The notes: generated from the sequence alone by a model not told the origin. A stretch of 64,000 bases of DNA from an uncultured Victivallales bacterium (GCA_944391115.1 CALXSJ010000007.1:1-64000); one strand, 5' to 3'; positions 7,893 through 18,600 are shown, counted from the stretch's first letter. Made by a program: numbers and translations.

Positions 7893-9236
7893 ATGAGTAT
7901 TGAAAAAATGATCGGGGAGTTGAGCGGCAGACTGGACAGTTTTGATCCCGCCGAAAGAAGAGATGCTCTGGAGCAGGTGAAAAAAGCTTTTGCCGCAGAG
8001 CCGGAGGCCTGCGAACGGGACGACAACAACATGCACTGCCATACTTTTTTTTCATTCAACGGCAACGGCTGGTCCCCGACGCATATTGCCTGCTGGGCAA
8101 AGGCGGAACGGCTGTTCTCCGCGGGGCTGATCGATTTTGACGTTCTGGACGGAGTGGATGAATTTCTCAATGCTTCGCGTGAACTTGATCTTCGGGCTTC
8201 CTGCGGTGTGGAGTCCCGTGTTGTTGTCAGGGAGATGCTTGACAAAGTAATCAATTCACCCGGCGAACCGGGGATTGCCTATCATCTTGGTGTCGGTTTC
8301 ACTTCCTCGGAAATTCCTCCCGAAGAAAAAAAGTATCTGAGTGCGATGAAAGCGGCCGCAAATGCGAGAACGCGCGGAATTGTGGAAAAAGTGAATCCGG
8401 CGCTTTCCCCGGTGGAACTTGATTTTGAAAAAGACGTGCTTCCGCTGACGCCCGGCGGAAATGCCACGGAACGCCATGTCTGCATGGCCTATGCAGACAA
8501 GGCATCGAAACTGTTTGATTCGCCCGTCGAACTGGCCCGTTTCTGGTCGTCAAAACTGGAAATGACGGAAGAAGAGGCATCAAAATTAATTCAGAATCCC
8601 GTCAAACTGCAGGGAGTGATCCGCTCAAAAATGATGAAATCCGGCGGTCCCGGTTATGTAAAACCCGATCCGTCATCATTTCCGTCATTGGAGGAGATGA
8701 ACCGTTTTACCGTCAAATCGGGCGCAATCCCGGGCATTGCCTGGCTGAACGGCGATTCCGCCGGGGAAGCGGATCCGGATGCCTTGCTGGATCTGCATGA
8801 ATCTCATGGCGCTGCAATTTTCAATCTGATTCCGGACCGCAACTGGAATTTTTCCGATCCCGCCGTCAAAGCGGCGAAAGTGACGAATATGGACAAGATC
8901 ATCGCATGCTGCCTGAAACGCGGCATGCCCGTTTTCTGCGGTACCGAAATGAATGCCGCCGGTCAGAAACTGATCGACACCTTTTCGGAACCGGCTCTTG
9001 CAAAACATCTGAAAACCTTTGTCGACGGCGCCGCTGTTCTGAATGCCCATACGATTCTGGCGCCCTTCGGGCTGGGGTTCCTGAGCGACTGGTCGAAAGC
9101 GGTGTTCGGTGGTGACAAGGCTGCCAGAAACGAATTCTTCATCCGTTTCGGAAGAGCGGCGCATCCGTCTGTCTCCAGAAAAATGACGGGACTTGATGCA
9201 AATGCAAAAGTTTCTGACATTGAGAAGTTTATATAA
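7893..9236 (+). CDS. PHP-domain-like metal-dependent hydrolase of unknown substrate
   Basis: 447 residues from the ATG at 7893, which has GAGG 8 nt upstream; a longer frame from 7671 overlaps thiI and is unlikely. MHCHTFFSFNG (His48-x-His50) fits metal-binding motif 1 of PHP phosphoesterases, and CGVESRVVV and GVGF(T)SSE fit the following strands. The second half (from about 250) contains an unassigned helical segment followed by NLIPDRNWN and AGCGT-like PVFCGTEMN motifs. No signal peptide, so probably cytosolic. A terminator follows 5 nt after the stop. I recognise the superfamily but not the reaction. Confidence 0.75.
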   Translation: MSIEKMIGELSGRLDSFDPAERRDALEQVKKAFAAEPEACERDDNNMHCHTFFSFNGNGWSPTHIACWAKAERLFSAGLIDFDVLDGVDEFLNASRELDLRASCGVESRVVVREMLDKVINSPGEPGIAYHLGVGFTSSEIPPEEKKYLSAMKAAANARTRGIVEKVNPALSPVELDFEKDVLPLTPGGNATERHVCMAYADKASKLFDSPVELARFWSSKLEMTEEEASKLIQNPVKLQGVIRSKMMKSGGPGYVKPDPSSFPSLEEMNRFTVKSGAIPGIAWLNGDSAGEADPDALLDLHESHGAAIFNLIPDRNWNFSDPAVKAAKVTNMDKIIACCLKRGMPVFCGTEMNAAGQKLIDTFSEPALAKHLKTFVDGAAVLNAHTILAPFGLGFLSDWSKAVFGGDKAARNEFFIRFGRAAHPSVSRKMTGLDANAKVSDIEKFI

Positions 9237-9241
9237 TTTGA

Positions 9242-9276
9242 CGGAAAATTGACGAATAGAATTTTCCGCGGTTTTT
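9242..9276 (+). terminator. intrinsic terminator after the PHP-domain gene
   Basis: Perfect 9-bp stem CGGAAAATT/AATTTTCCG (9242-9250, 9260-9268), 9-nt loop, then CGGTTTTTCC. It begins 5 nt after the stop codon at 9236. Confidence 0.6.
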
Positions 9277-9452
9277 CCATTTCGGGATTGTCGCGGAATC
9301 CGGGTGCGGGGAAGCTGCCCTGCATCAGGATACGTCTGTCCATGCATCCGGCATGGGAATGTGTCATTTTGAAAATTTCGCGTTTCAATGCCGGACCGGT
9401 ATCCTGATTTAATTTTTTTCCGATCTCCCGCCCGGAAAATTTTCCCGGACTC

Positions 9453-9481
9453 TTGAAGAATTGCGGAACGGGGATTATATT
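9453..9481 (+). promoter_or_regulatory. sigma70-type promoter for the DUF1846 gene
   Basis: TTGAAG at 9453-9458 and TATATT at 9476-9481 with a 17-nt spacer, about 42 nt before the start at 9524. The rest of the 287-nt gap (9237-9523) holds the terminator and no credible gene. Confidence 0.55.
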
Positions 9482-9523
9482 TTCAAGTTTGCAAAAATCT
9501 GAAAAAAAATCCGGCGGGGAATC

Positions 9524-11041
9524 ATGGGAAAGATCGGTTTTGACAATGCGTTGTATCTTCAGCAGCAGTCTGAGGAAATTCTCAAGCGGGCAGGGCGCTT
9601 CGACAACAAGCTTTATCTGGAATTCGGCGGCAAGCTGGCCTACGATTTTCATGCCGCGCGCATTCTTCCCGGATTCGACCCGAACGTCAAGCTTCAGCTC
9701 CTGCAGCGTTTGAAAGACAAGATCGACGTGGTGATCTGCATCTATTCCGGGGATATCGAGCGGAAAAAAATCCGCGCAGACTTCGGAATTGCCTATGATG
9801 CCGATACTCTCCGGATTATCGACAACCTGCGCGAGTGGAATATTTCCGTCAAGGCCGTTGTTGTGACCCGCTACGACGATCATCCCGCGGTCAACAGTTT
9901 CATCAACAAGCTCGACCGCCGCGGAATCCGGGTTTACAAACATCGTGCAATCAAGGGATATCCTGCGGATGTCGATCTGATTGTCAGCGATGCGGGATAC
10001 GGCGCCAATGAATATATTGAAAGCGACAAGCCGATTGTGATCGTCACCGGTCCCGGTCCGAGCAGCGGAAAAATGGCGACCTGCCTTTCCCAGGTTTATC
10101 ACGAGCACAAGCGCGGCGTGGCGGCGGGCTATGCAAAATTTGAAACCTTCCCGGTCTGGAGTCTTCCGCTGAACCACCCCGTCAATATCGCCTACGAGGC
10201 GGCGACCGCCGATATCGGCGATATCAACATGGTCGATCCCTTCCATCTGGAACACTATCATACGACTACAATCAACTACAACCGCGACATTGAAATTTTT
10301 CCCGTTGTGCGGCGCATCTGCGAACGGATCATGGGACCGGAGCAAGCCTACAAGTCTCCGACGGACATGGGCGTGAACCGTGTCGGATTCGCCATTACCG
10401 ACGATGCCGTTGTCTGCGAGGCGTCAAAACAGGAGATCATCCGGCGGTATTTCCGTTATCAGTGTGAATATGCGATCGGCGCGGCGGACCGGAAAACCGT
10501 CGACCGTGTCAAAGTTCTGATGGACAATCTCGGGCTGCATGACGAGGACCGCTGTGTTGTCGCTCCCGCGCGGGAGGCCGCGCTTGCCGCGGCTTCCACG
10601 AAAGGCAAGGGCAATGACGGTTTCTACTGCGGCGCCGCGCTTCAGCTCCCTGACGGTACGGTTGTGACCGGAAAGAATTCGGCGCTGATGCATGCGTCTT
10701 CCAGCTGCATCCTGAATGCGGTCAAAAAGCTGGCGAAAATTCCGGATCCGGAGATGCTGATCGCACCGGATGTCATCAGTTCGGTCGCGATGCTGAAACG
10801 GAACATTTTAAAAAGCCGCAGAGTCAGTCTGGATCTTGATGAAACGCTGATTGCGCTGAGCGTGAGCACGACGACCAATCCGATTGCGAAACAGGCGATG
10901 AACCAGCTCCGGAAACTTGCCGGATGCGAAATGCATATCTCCCATCTTCCGACTCCCGGCGATGAGGCCGGTCTCCGGAAGCTGGGGATCAATCTGACCT
11001 GCGATCCGAAATTCGCCAGCCGCGACCTTTTCGTCGACTGA
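9524..11041 (+). CDS. DUF1846 (UPF0371) family protein
   Basis: 505 residues, matching the usual length of DUF1846 proteins. The start MGKIGFDNALYLQQQSE and the block YLEFGGKLAYDFHAARILPG are characteristic; VVTGPGPSSGKMATCLSQ looks like a P-loop-like nucleotide or phosphate site in the middle. Biochemical role is not established in the family as far as I know; it is a soluble cytosolic protein. Its own promoter at 9453-9481 and flanking terminators suggest a monocistronic unit. GGCGGGGA precedes the ATG. It is convergent with the glycan locus, 34 nt away. Confidence 0.92.
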   Translation: MGKIGFDNALYLQQQSEEILKRAGRFDNKLYLEFGGKLAYDFHAARILPGFDPNVKLQLLQRLKDKIDVVICIYSGDIERKKIRADFGIAYDADTLRIIDNLREWNISVKAVVVTRYDDHPAVNSFINKLDRRGIRVYKHRAIKGYPADVDLIVSDAGYGANEYIESDKPIVIVTGPGPSSGKMATCLSQVYHEHKRGVAAGYAKFETFPVWSLPLNHPVNIAYEAATADIGDINMVDPFHLEHYHTTTINYNRDIEIFPVVRRICERIMGPEQAYKSPTDMGVNRVGFAITDDAVVCEASKQEIIRRYFRYQCEYAIGAADRKTVDRVKVLMDNLGLHDEDRCVVAPAREAALAAASTKGKGNDGFYCGAALQLPDGTVVTGKNSALMHASSSCILNAVKKLAKIPDPEMLIAPDVISSVAMLKRNILKSRRVSLDLDETLIALSVSTTTNPIAKQAMNQLRKLAGCEMHISHLPTPGDEAGLRKLGINLTCDPKFASRDLFVD

Positions 11042-11075
11042 AAACGGTTTGCGCGGCAATCCCCGTCCCCGCCCT

Positions 11076-13619
11076 TCAGCGTGTGACGATCGAAACCGTA
11101 TAGCGCAGCGAGTGTGTCATGCCTTTCCGCCATTCCCGCGGAAGCTTGACATTGAAACTGCTCATGCCGGCGGCGACGGCGCGATAGCGCAGCGGAACTG
11201 CAACGGCAATGGAGCGTTTCCCGTCAAGTTTGATTTCCGCGCCGTTGCCGGAGGGATCCGCAAGCAGGAGTTTTCTTCCGGAGAAAACCATGCAGCCGGA
11301 GGAAAGCCCTTCTGTTTCACGTGTTACGGTTTTGATGGGTGTTGCAACGGGCGGTGGCAGTGTCTTTGCCACACCGTCGACAGCAAGCATGCGCCGGTCG
11401 GAAAAAAACGGAATCGCCTCATAGAGGGATTTCATGTGAAAATCCTCCTTTGCGGAAACGGTGATTTTCACACTCAGCGCAGTTTCGCGGACCTCAATTC
11501 TGCGTTCAAAACACAGCGGCGTGCCGGGAATCACTCCTTTGCGCAGAAATACATTCGAACGGGAATCCATGGAAGTTTCCGCATTGCACCAGGCGTCCGC
11601 TGTGATTGCAGGATTCACGTTCGGAGCGGATTTTTCCGCCTTCTCCCGTGTTTCTCCCCAGATGGTGTTCGCATACATGACATTGTGGTTGTTTGCCAGA
11701 ATCAGCGGTCCGAAGCCGGGAATCCAGAGTGCGGACAGTCCTCCCGACTTGTTCGGAAAAGCCTGCCATCCGCCGTAGCCCATGCCGGTGAATCCGGCAT
11801 ATTCCATGCTGTTTCCGTCGAAGGCGGGCGTGCTCCATGCCTGCCAGTGCGGATATGAAGGACCCGTATGGAAAAGCGCATAATAATGTCCCGTGTTCAC
11901 CGCGAAATAACGGCCTTCCAGACTGCGGCTGAACGGTGTTTTTTCCAGAAACGGCCATACTTCCCCTTTTGCGGAGGCGGACGGTGTTTTGTTCCGTCCG
12001 CTCCAGAGCGTGCCGTAAGGAATCAGGTCCAGCAGTGCGCCGGTTTTATGCGTATAGTATCGGGTGCGGGAATTGGCGTCCGTGGGACTGCATGTGTCCT
12101 TGAAGATATTCTTCGGCACACCGCCCGTCCGGGAAAGGGTCAGATGCGTTTTCAAGCGGTAATAGGCTGACTGGTAGTCTACAATCTCCTGTTGTTTCGT
12201 GATCTGATAAACCCTGCTCATGTGGGCGTCAGTCTCCAGATTGTACTCATTGTCATGCCCTAAACACTCGGCCATGATCCCGTTGTCGATCCGTCCCGCG
12301 TCCGGTTCGCGTCCCGAGAGAAAGGTGTCGGCATCCGGATTCACGCGCCCGAGGAAATTTTTCGTGCACATGCGTTTTACATTGTAGCGAAGCGCTTCCA
12401 GAATCACGGGACTGCGGCTGAATTCATACATTTTTGCCATGTTTTCCAGGATCTTGGCCCACTGGTTCGTGCAGGTTCCGAGTTCCATCATGTAACGGTT
12501 GAGCGCCCATTTTTCGTAAAGGTCCGTCAGGGCGTTTCTGATATTTTCCGGTACCGGCGTTTTCGGGATGACTCCGTTTCCGTCCCAGAAGTTCCACCAT
12601 GAGGAACGCCAGAGGGAGGGGTTGTTTTTTTCCGGGGCTGTCATGCCTTTTTCGTCATAATCCAGAAATCCGAGCGCGGCGCCGAATCGTTTTGCCTGTC
12701 TGAGCCATGGTTCATCGGAATGGTATGCCTCCAGAATTTTCACGGCCGGTTCCGCTGTGCCTCCGGCCATTTTCCGCGCCGTTTCCGCATTTCCGCAGAG
12801 CAGGAACGGAAGGCCCTTTACGTGAAGCATCGCACCCGAAGTAGTGCCGGAACTTTTCAGCTGAAGCACTTTGCCGGAAGGAAGATTCTTCAGGACCGTG
12901 TAATTGTAAAAGCGCTTCGCACGAATCTCTCCGATTTTTTCCCCGTCGATTTCGGCGGAAACATGCCAGTTGAACGGTTGGATTTCCTCGGTCAGAGCAA
13001 GGGAGATATCCCTTGTGCCGCGCGGGATGAAAAGAGAAACGTTGTTCAGCTGGCTGCCGTGAAGGTAGATTCCTCCCTGCCCGGGATGCAGAGCGGCGGT
13101 CATTTTTCTTGAAGGCGTGACCGAAAACCAGTGGTCCCAGCATCCCGCGACAGCAAGGCGGTAAACGCCTCTGCCCGCGTCGGGAATCCGCAAAGAGAAC
13201 GTGCGTGCCGGGAGTTTCCCCGGATGAGCCAGGCACGGAGCGCGCACTTTTCCCGGCGGATATCCGTCCGGCGCATTTTTCCGGTAATATGCGCGGTAAC
13301 GGAAATCCAGCCCGATGTCCGCACAGCCGTCCTTGTATTTCGGATCGTTTTTTATAACACCGTCATCAGGCAGGAGTTTCTTCACAAGGATTCTTCCGTC
13401 CGGTCCGATGACGAAAACGAATGCGTCCCGCGCGCCTTCGCAGTAGACGTTCATATCGCGCAGATCAATCCTCAGATCGAATCCTCCGCCGGCAGTGTCT
13501 TCCAGGTAAAAGACCATGTTTTCGCGCGGCCTCCAGAATTTCTCCGGCCCGAGAAATTCCGTTGCAGTAAGAATTGCGGACGAAAGAATCATAATACAGA
13601 CAGAAATTTTTTTCAGCAT
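11076..13619 (-). CDS. large secreted protein, toroid plus beta-sandwich (lyase-like), paralogue of 15669-18194
   Basis: 847 residues with an N-terminal signal peptide (MLKKISVCIMILSSAILTA). The N-terminal third is beta-rich, the middle (about 310-520) helical and rich in Trp/Tyr as in alpha/alpha-toroids, and the C-terminal third contains LWIPGFGPLILANN and a beta-sandwich-like region. The same order and motif ([14 protein letters not shown]) occur in the protein at 15669-18194, so the two are distant paralogues. The architecture recalls polysaccharide lyases with toroid and beta-sandwich domains, which is an inference; I recognise no catalytic signature. Last gene of the operon starting at 18194, 17 nt after the PHP gene, with AAGGA before the ATG. 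Confidence 0.7.
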   Translation of the reverse strand: MLKKISVCIMILSSAILTATEFLGPEKFWRPRENMVFYLEDTAGGGFDLRIDLRDMNVYCEGARDAFVFVIGPDGRILVKKLLPDDGVIKNDPKYKDGCADIGLDFRYRAYYRKNAPDGYPPGKVRAPCLAHPGKLPARTFSLRIPDAGRGVYRLAVAGCWDHWFSVTPSRKMTAALHPGQGGIYLHGSQLNNVSLFIPRGTRDISLALTEEIQPFNWHVSAEIDGEKIGEIRAKRFYNYTVLKNLPSGKVLQLKSSGTTSGAMLHVKGLPFLLCGNAETARKMAGGTAEPAVKILEAYHSDEPWLRQAKRFGAALGFLDYDEKGMTAPEKNNPSLWRSSWWNFWDGNGVIPKTPVPENIRNALTDLYEKWALNRYMMELGTCTNQWAKILENMAKMYEFSRSPVILEALRYNVKRMCTKNFLGRVNPDADTFLSGREPDAGRIDNGIMAECLGHDNEYNLETDAHMSRVYQITKQQEIVDYQSAYYRLKTHLTLSRTGGVPKNIFKDTCSPTDANSRTRYYTHKTGALLDLIPYGTLWSGRNKTPSASAKGEVWPFLEKTPFSRSLEGRYFAVNTGHYYALFHTGPSYPHWQAWSTPAFDGNSMEYAGFTGMGYGGWQAFPNKSGGLSALWIPGFGPLILANNHNVMYANTIWGETREKAEKSAPNVNPAITADAWCNAETSMDSRSNVFLRKGVIPGTPLCFERRIEVRETALSVKITVSAKEDFHMKSLYEAIPFFSDRRMLAVDGVAKTLPPPVATPIKTVTRETEGLSSGCMVFSGRKLLLADPSGNGAEIKLDGKRSIAVAVPLRYRAVAAGMSSFNVKLPREWRKGMTHSLRYTVSIVTR

Positions 13620-13636
13620 GCTGTGTTGTCCTTATT

Positions 13637-14971
13637 TCATTTCCGATACAGTTCCCCGAGAAAGAGTTTCCGCCATTTTTCCGTTTGTCCGCCCGCCTCC
13701 GACAGGTTTTCCGCCGCCCGTGGTTTCCCCTGGAGAAAAGCTTCCATCCATTCTCCCTCTCTGCGGCAGAGCGCGTCATGTTCCGGAAAGTATTCCCGCA
13801 GGAGAAAATGAATGTATTTTACGAGCCGGAGATCTCCATAAACCTTTGCCGGCGCTCCGGGAAGCGTTTCCAGGGCCGCGCAGCGGCAGGCCAGGACGGC
13901 TTTCCGGACGTCTTCGAAGGAAAGGGATTCGGCGAAAATCACGGTGGAATACCAGTCGAAATTCGATTTTTCTCCACGGCAGCGGTGGGAGTCGTTGACA
14001 CCCAGAGGGGGAATGTTCCTGCCTTCCGCGCGGCTTTCAAACCAGCGCACGATCTGCCAGTTGTTGTATTCCGCGATGTCATAATGGAAACCGCTGACCA
14101 CTTCCATGGCATCGTATCCTCCCCTGCGGATCAGCTCCTCGGTCACGGCGGGGGACACCATGAGTCCGGCAAGTTTGCTGTAGTACCAGTAGGGATGCGC
14201 AAGGATTGCAAGTCCTCCTGCTTCGCGGATTTTTGCAAAAGCCCACTGGGTTGCGGCAATGACGAACTGATCCATGGAGTCCGGCAGATGAAGATTCCGG
14301 CGGATTTCCTCTACTTCGCGGGAAAACCGGTCCCGGTCGGATTCCAGCAGTTCCGTGATGCTGTATTTCCCTCCGAAATTCACAATATGCTGACTCCACT
14401 GCATCGGATGCACCTCTTCTCCCGGAAACAGAACAAGATCCGTCACAGCATTCCGGAAGGCCGCTTCCGCCTCCTGAACGGAACGGTAGCAGGAATGGTC
14501 GCTGATGGTTGTGAAATCCAGTCCGATTCTGCGGCTTTCCGCCGCCACATGCGGCGGCGTGTCCTCCGGCGCGTGACAGCAGGGACTGTTGGTACTGTGC
14601 TGATGAAAATTGCCGCGGTAGGGTTTCATGCCGCGCAGATCGTCCGACAGGGAATAAACCCGGAAAGCCGCGAGCGTGACGAGGTGTCCGGAAGCGTCAC
14701 GGCGGATCAGGTCGATGGAATGTTCCTGTTCTCCTGCGAAAAATCCCTCGATTCGAATGCTTTCCCCGTCGATGCGCCAGTCGGGGACCGGGTGTTTTTC
14801 GATGTCCGCGGTGATTTTTCCGTCCGCCAGCAGATTTTCATGGGCGCGGTAGAAAAGGGTAAAGTCTCCAAGTTCGCAAAGCGTATGCCCCTGCCGCGGG
14901 ACAATGCGCAGAACCGAGGTCCTGTTTGCGGGAACGACACCCGGTAAAATCTGAAAAGACGCGCAGCTCAT
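13637..14971 (-). CDS. PHP-domain metal-dependent phosphoesterase
   Basis: 444 residues from the ATG at 14971, which overlaps the stop of the pseudopilin gene (ATGA). A longer frame to 15154 lies inside the pseudopilin gene and is rejected. An N-terminal beta-type segment of about 110 residues precedes the PHP domain: [14 protein letters not shown] (motif 1), TTISDHS (motif 2), AILAHPYWY (motif 3) and GVNDSHRC (motif 4). These give the His/Asp metal ligands of PHP hydrolases. No signal peptide is seen, so it may act in the cytosol on a phosphorylated product of the locus; that is inference. Confidence 0.85.
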   Translation of the reverse strand: MSCASFQILPGVVPANRTSVLRIVPRQGHTLCELGDFTLFYRAHENLLADGKITADIEKHPVPDWRIDGESIRIEGFFAGEQEHSIDLIRRDASGHLVTLAAFRVYSLSDDLRGMKPYRGNFHQHSTNSPCCHAPEDTPPHVAAESRRIGLDFTTISDHSCYRSVQEAEAAFRNAVTDLVLFPGEEVHPMQWSQHIVNFGGKYSITELLESDRDRFSREVEEIRRNLHLPDSMDQFVIAATQWAFAKIREAGGLAILAHPYWYYSKLAGLMVSPAVTEELIRRGGYDAMEVVSGFHYDIAEYNNWQIVRWFESRAEGRNIPPLGVNDSHRCRGEKSNFDWYSTVIFAESLSFEDVRKAVLACRCAALETLPGAPAKVYGDLRLVKYIHFLLREYFPEHDALCRREGEWMEAFLQGKPRAAENLSEAGGQTEKWRKLFLGELYRK

Positions 14972-15672
14972 TCGTGATAATCCCGCTTGGCGCCGGCGAC
15001 ATAACCTGCCGACATGTCCGCATGCCGGGATTCCGGCTGCGTCATTATGGTGACATGCCCGTCGAAATACATCACGTTGTTCTGCGCCTGAGGGCCGTAA
15101 TTCAGTGTTGCGCCCGGTGCGGGGAAATAGGTTCCCCCGTGCCGGAAATACCACCAGTTTGCACCGTCAATCCGGTAGGAGTTTCCACCCGCCCCCGCAA
15201 CATGAAGCACTTTGGAGGGTTCGCGCACGGCGGATATCCTGCGCATGTAGTTTCCGTAATAAGCGTCGGAGCGCCATGCCACGCCGGTAAACGCACAATT
15301 GATTCCATAACAGGTGTAAGGAAAACTTTCCGGCCTGGGTTCCGCAGGGCAGTTGAATATTTTTGCACTGTTTTTTCCTTTTTTCCCGCCGGCGTAATAG
15401 AGGATTCTTGAGGACCAGTACTGGCCCACGCTCCCGCCGAGGACCAGTCCACGGATGTCTCCGTTGCAGATGAATTCGGCGTTTTCCTCCTGATAATTGA
15501 CCGTGCCGAGAAGGATCTGCCTGAAATTTCCGACGCATTGAATTCTTTTTGCATACTTCCGTGCCCTGCCCAGAGCCGGCAGAAGCAGGGATGCCAGAAT
15601 GGCAATGATTGCAATTACGACCAGGAGCTCCACAAGGGTGAAAACTCCGCGTTTCATGGAATTGTTGTTCAC
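14968..15672 (-). CDS. prepilin-type (type II pseudopilin-like) protein in the glycan locus
   Basis: 234 residues. The N-terminus has a prepilin-like helix, [19 protein letters not shown] (about 11-30), followed by [14 protein letters not shown]. The residues before Phe are R-G-V, so the Glu is at +6 from Gly instead of +5; cleavage is uncertain. The C-terminal half ends in the [10 protein letters not shown] block typical of the H-X9-DG/DUF1559-like pseudopilins abundant in Lentisphaerota and Planctomycetota. Both ends overlap neighbours by ATGA (with 15669-18194 and 13637-14971), so it is translated as part of the operon. No pilus genes accompany it; its role in glycan use is unknown. Confidence 0.85.
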   Translation of the reverse strand: MNNNSMKRGVFTLVELLVVIAIIAILASLLLPALGRARKYAKRIQCVGNFRQILLGTVNYQEENAEFICNGDIRGLVLGGSVGQYWSSRILYYAGGKKGKNSAKIFNCPAEPRPESFPYTCYGINCAFTGVAWRSDAYYGNYMRRISAVREPSKVLHVAGAGGNSYRIDGANWWYFRHGGTYFPAPGATLNYGPQAQNNVMYFDGHVTIMTQPESRHADMSAGYVAGAKRDYHE

Positions 15673-18194
15673 TTTTCCTTCTCCTTTGCAATGGTATAGG
15701 CCACGGCGGCGTTCGTTCCCGCTTTGAATTCACTGCCGAGATGCAGGCGCAGCGCGCCCATTTTCTGATTCTGGTAGCGGCATTCCGGACCGAAATCGCA
15801 GAGAAGCGGCCTTGAGAGACGGATGAAGAGCGTGTTGTTGATGCGGATGCCGTCGGCGATTCCGGGTTCATTCCGCCACATCCCGTTCGAGAGGAACTCG
15901 AATTTCAAGTTTTTTCCCTCCATCAGGAACGGGATCTGTTCATACAGGTCCTTCACCTTGACATCCTTCCTGAAGTTCACTGTCACTTTCTGCGACACGC
16001 CTTTTGCGGAAAAATCGACAGTGCGCTCCAGATCGACGCCGTCCAGATTGAACATGCCGCTTTCCGCTGAGAGTCTGGCGTTTTCAAATTTTCCGGAGAA
16101 GTTCCAGTAGTCCGGGTAGGCGCACTCTCCGTTTTCCAGATCGGCGCGGAGCATCTGCAAAGTGTCGCCGCTCCAGTTCATGGAAAGCAGGAAGGAGCCG
16201 AATCCAGGGAACCAGAGAAGGGAAAGACCCTGAATCTGGGTCCATTTATTGTTGAAATGGTATTTTTCCGGTTTCCTGGGACGCCGGGGCGCCGTCCACG
16301 AGGCGGCCGTTTTTCCCAGATAGGCAAATGCGTAATAAGCAGGTCTCCGTACGGCGATGAATTCATGATTGAAGTTTTTTGTGAAATTGTCGCTCCGCAT
16401 CACGGGAAGTTCCGCGTTTTTCAGCAGTCCTGACGGATATTTGAATACCGAATAATAGGGGCCGATCACACTGGTTCCGTAGAGTGCTCCGCGTGTGCAT
16501 TTTCCCGGTCGGAAGGCTTTTTCGAAGGAGATTTTCTCCGGCTCCGTGAACCAGAGCGCCGCTTCCGGCAGTTCTCCCTTCATGAACTGAAGTCCGCCAC
16601 CGTACTGGCGGCGCACCCAGGAGCCCATCGTGCGGTGCGAGAAATTGCTGGCACCGAAAATTCTGCCGTCAGGCTCGGGGGCGACCGAGTGATTGAAGAG
16701 ATCGTAGATGATTCGCAGCATTTCCCTTGCAACCGGATCTCCGGTCATCCGGTAATAGAGCGCCAGGTAACAGCAGCCGAGCCCCTGATAGGTCGCATCG
16801 GGTCCGTAAGCTTCCTGGAGATACCCGGTCTGCATGAAACGGTCCCCGCCTTCACGGCTCATGCCGCGAATGTAATCCGCAGCCATTTCCCGGTATTTCT
16901 CATTGCCTGACGCCTGATGCAGATTCGTATAAATGAACGGCCAGTGCGCGGACTGGTTTTCACAGGAAAGACGGAACATGGAGAAACGGTCGGCAATCCG
17001 CCGGATCGCGTCATACCAGAGTTCCGCAGCCTCGCGGTCCGCCAGAAGGCGGTAGGTCCATGCGAACATTTCGAACTTATTCACAACTCCGAGAGCGTCA
17101 CTGCCGCTGTAATTCGAAGAGGAAGGGGACCAGGTTTCGTTTTCCGTCATCGTCAGATAATTTTTCAGGACGGGGATCAGAAAACGTTTTTCCAGTGCCG
17201 GATTGCGGTAATACGGGTTGTAGGGTTTGTTCATGGAATAGGCCGCGGCAAGGGCCCCCGGATATTTCGTTGTGCAGAAATCCTTTTCGGCGGGATTGAT
17301 TTTCTGCGTTTCGATGATGTCGTTCAGATAGGTGAAGAGTCCCCAGGCTCCGATCAGGCCGCGCGCGGCGGGATCCTGCTCCATCTCCGGGATGAATCTG
17401 CGCAGATCGACCGTTTTGATCTTCAAATCCGCTTTGGAGGCTTTCCGGAGCCAGTTGTGGATCTTCACTTGAAACTTGTGCGGGTAGCGTGTCCCGTCCT
17501 CCGCCGTCTCCAGACTGCCTTTAATGCGTTTTGCGGTTCCCGCGTCAGGGCAGAGGATCAGGGGGGTTCCGTCAAATCCGAAAGTTCCCCCCGTGATGCT
17601 GAACTGCCAGATTTCCCCTCCGTGCTGCGTCAGATCAATATTTTTCAGATTCCGGACGAGAGCTCCGGTTTCGTCTTTCATCCGCATGACGGCTTTTGTG
17701 CCGTATGCGAATGCCGTCAGTTTTGCGGCATTTTCCGGCACGTAAAACCAGGTGCTGGAAAATTGATTTCCTGCAGTGGGCCTGATGATGCTCCGGAGCG
17801 GCATCAGGCCGAAGGATTTTTCCGGAATTGCCGAAGGCGTTACGGCAATGTTTGTTCCGCTGTAGCGGATCTGGTAGATGCCGGCGGGGGCATCCTGTCC
17901 GAAATCATGGGAGAGAACGGACTCCGAGCCGGATTTGAGTTTCCGGTAGTCCCATTCTGCGAGTTTTTCATTCACATCGAAAATACGTCCGACGAATGCG
18001 CCGTTTTTGCGCAGATAGAGCGGATTGTTCCGGCTGGTGCCTGTTGCCTTTACCTTCAGTTCCAGCTTCAGCGGTCCGCCGTCATGCACAAAATAGAATG
18101 CCATGGCTTCCGCATGAAACGGCGGCGTGAAATTCGCTGCTTCAATGCAAGTGAATCCGGACAAGAGGAACAGGAATAAAAAATTTTTTTTCAT
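15669..18194 (-). CDS. large secreted protein, toroid plus beta-sandwich, first gene of the locus
   Basis: 841 residues with a signal peptide ([19 protein letters not shown]). Middle region rich in aromatic residues and helices (about 270-530), then [14 protein letters not shown] (about 665-680) and a beta-rich C-terminus. It is a distant paralogue of 11076-13619. The arrangement resembles chondroitin/alginate-lyase-like enzymes, but no active site is recognised, so substrate and even catalysis are unproven. It is the promoter-proximal gene of the four-gene operon and overlaps the pseudopilin gene by ATGA. Confidence 0.7.
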   Translation of the reverse strand: MKKNFLFLFLLSGFTCIEAANFTPPFHAEAMAFYFVHDGGPLKLELKVKATGTSRNNPLYLRKNGAFVGRIFDVNEKLAEWDYRKLKSGSESVLSHDFGQDAPAGIYQIRYSGTNIAVTPSAIPEKSFGLMPLRSIIRPTAGNQFSSTWFYVPENAAKLTAFAYGTKAVMRMKDETGALVRNLKNIDLTQHGGEIWQFSITGGTFGFDGTPLILCPDAGTAKRIKGSLETAEDGTRYPHKFQVKIHNWLRKASKADLKIKTVDLRRFIPEMEQDPAARGLIGAWGLFTYLNDIIETQKINPAEKDFCTTKYPGALAAAYSMNKPYNPYYRNPALEKRFLIPVLKNYLTMTENETWSPSSSNYSGSDALGVVNKFEMFAWTYRLLADREAAELWYDAIRRIADRFSMFRLSCENQSAHWPFIYTNLHQASGNEKYREMAADYIRGMSREGGDRFMQTGYLQEAYGPDATYQGLGCCYLALYYRMTGDPVAREMLRIIYDLFNHSVAPEPDGRIFGASNFSHRTMGSWVRRQYGGGLQFMKGELPEAALWFTEPEKISFEKAFRPGKCTRGALYGTSVIGPYYSVFKYPSGLLKNAELPVMRSDNFTKNFNHEFIAVRRPAYYAFAYLGKTAASWTAPRRPRKPEKYHFNNKWTQIQGLSLLWFPGFGSFLLSMNWSGDTLQMLRADLENGECAYPDYWNFSGKFENARLSAESGMFNLDGVDLERTVDFSAKGVSQKVTVNFRKDVKVKDLYEQIPFLMEGKNLKFEFLSNGMWRNEPGIADGIRINNTLFIRLSRPLLCDFGPECRYQNQKMGALRLHLGSEFKAGTNAAVAYTIAKEKEK

Positions 18195-18462
18195 AATGTT
18201 TTGCCTTGTTTTCTCCTGGCTGGGAGGTTTTTTATGATTCTGACGCGGGTCCTGCTTTGCAGTTGCTGACAGCCGTTCCGGACTGTTTGATGCGCCATGG
18301 AACAGACCGTTGTTTCCGTCCGCATTTTCGCACAGTCCAATACGGAAGGAGGCATTCCTGAAAAATTTGCCGATTGTAACAACTTGAAACTCTATTAATG
18401 TAAATAATATCTTTTCCTTTCCATTCCGTCTTCTCCTATCTTTTCATTAAGAAAAATCGGGC
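18195..18462. other. leader region of the 18194-11076 operon
   Basis: About 270 nt with no credible gene. On the minus strand TTTACA (about 18399-18404) is the best -35-like hexamer, but no well-spaced -10 follows, so the promoter is not resolved. TTGTAACAA (about 18376) is a small palindrome. The stretch 18401-18460 is pyrimidine- and AT-rich. The tandem-hairpin repeat follows. Confidence 0.4.
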
Positions 18463-18600
18463 TGGCACCGCGATACTTTGCATCGCACAAATTGCTTCGT
18501 GCTTTCCAGTGAGCCCTGCTTCAGTCCAGCTGAACAATCTGGTCGCCGCAGACGAAATCCCCGATACAAGCGTGTGCTCTGCACCGTTTTTGTTCATTTC
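18463..18600. repeat. tandem-hairpin repeat element (copy 2, decayed)
   Basis: Same order of blocks as 53775-53908: GCGAT..GCATCGCA, AAATTGCTTCGTGC, TCCAGCTG....TCTGGTCGCCG, GACGAAAT.CCCCGAT, AGCGTGTGCTCTGCACCG, then TTCATT. By eye about three quarters of positions agree. Several stems carry unpaired changes, for example the second hairpin (GCTTTCCA against AGCCCTGC), so this copy looks eroded. It abuts and slightly overlaps the 3' end of the GntR-type gene. Confidence 0.7.

Noticed and set aside
18191-18382. 63-codon minus-strand frame in the operon leader
   Set aside because: No ribosome site or similarity to anything; it sits where the operon promoter and leader should be.
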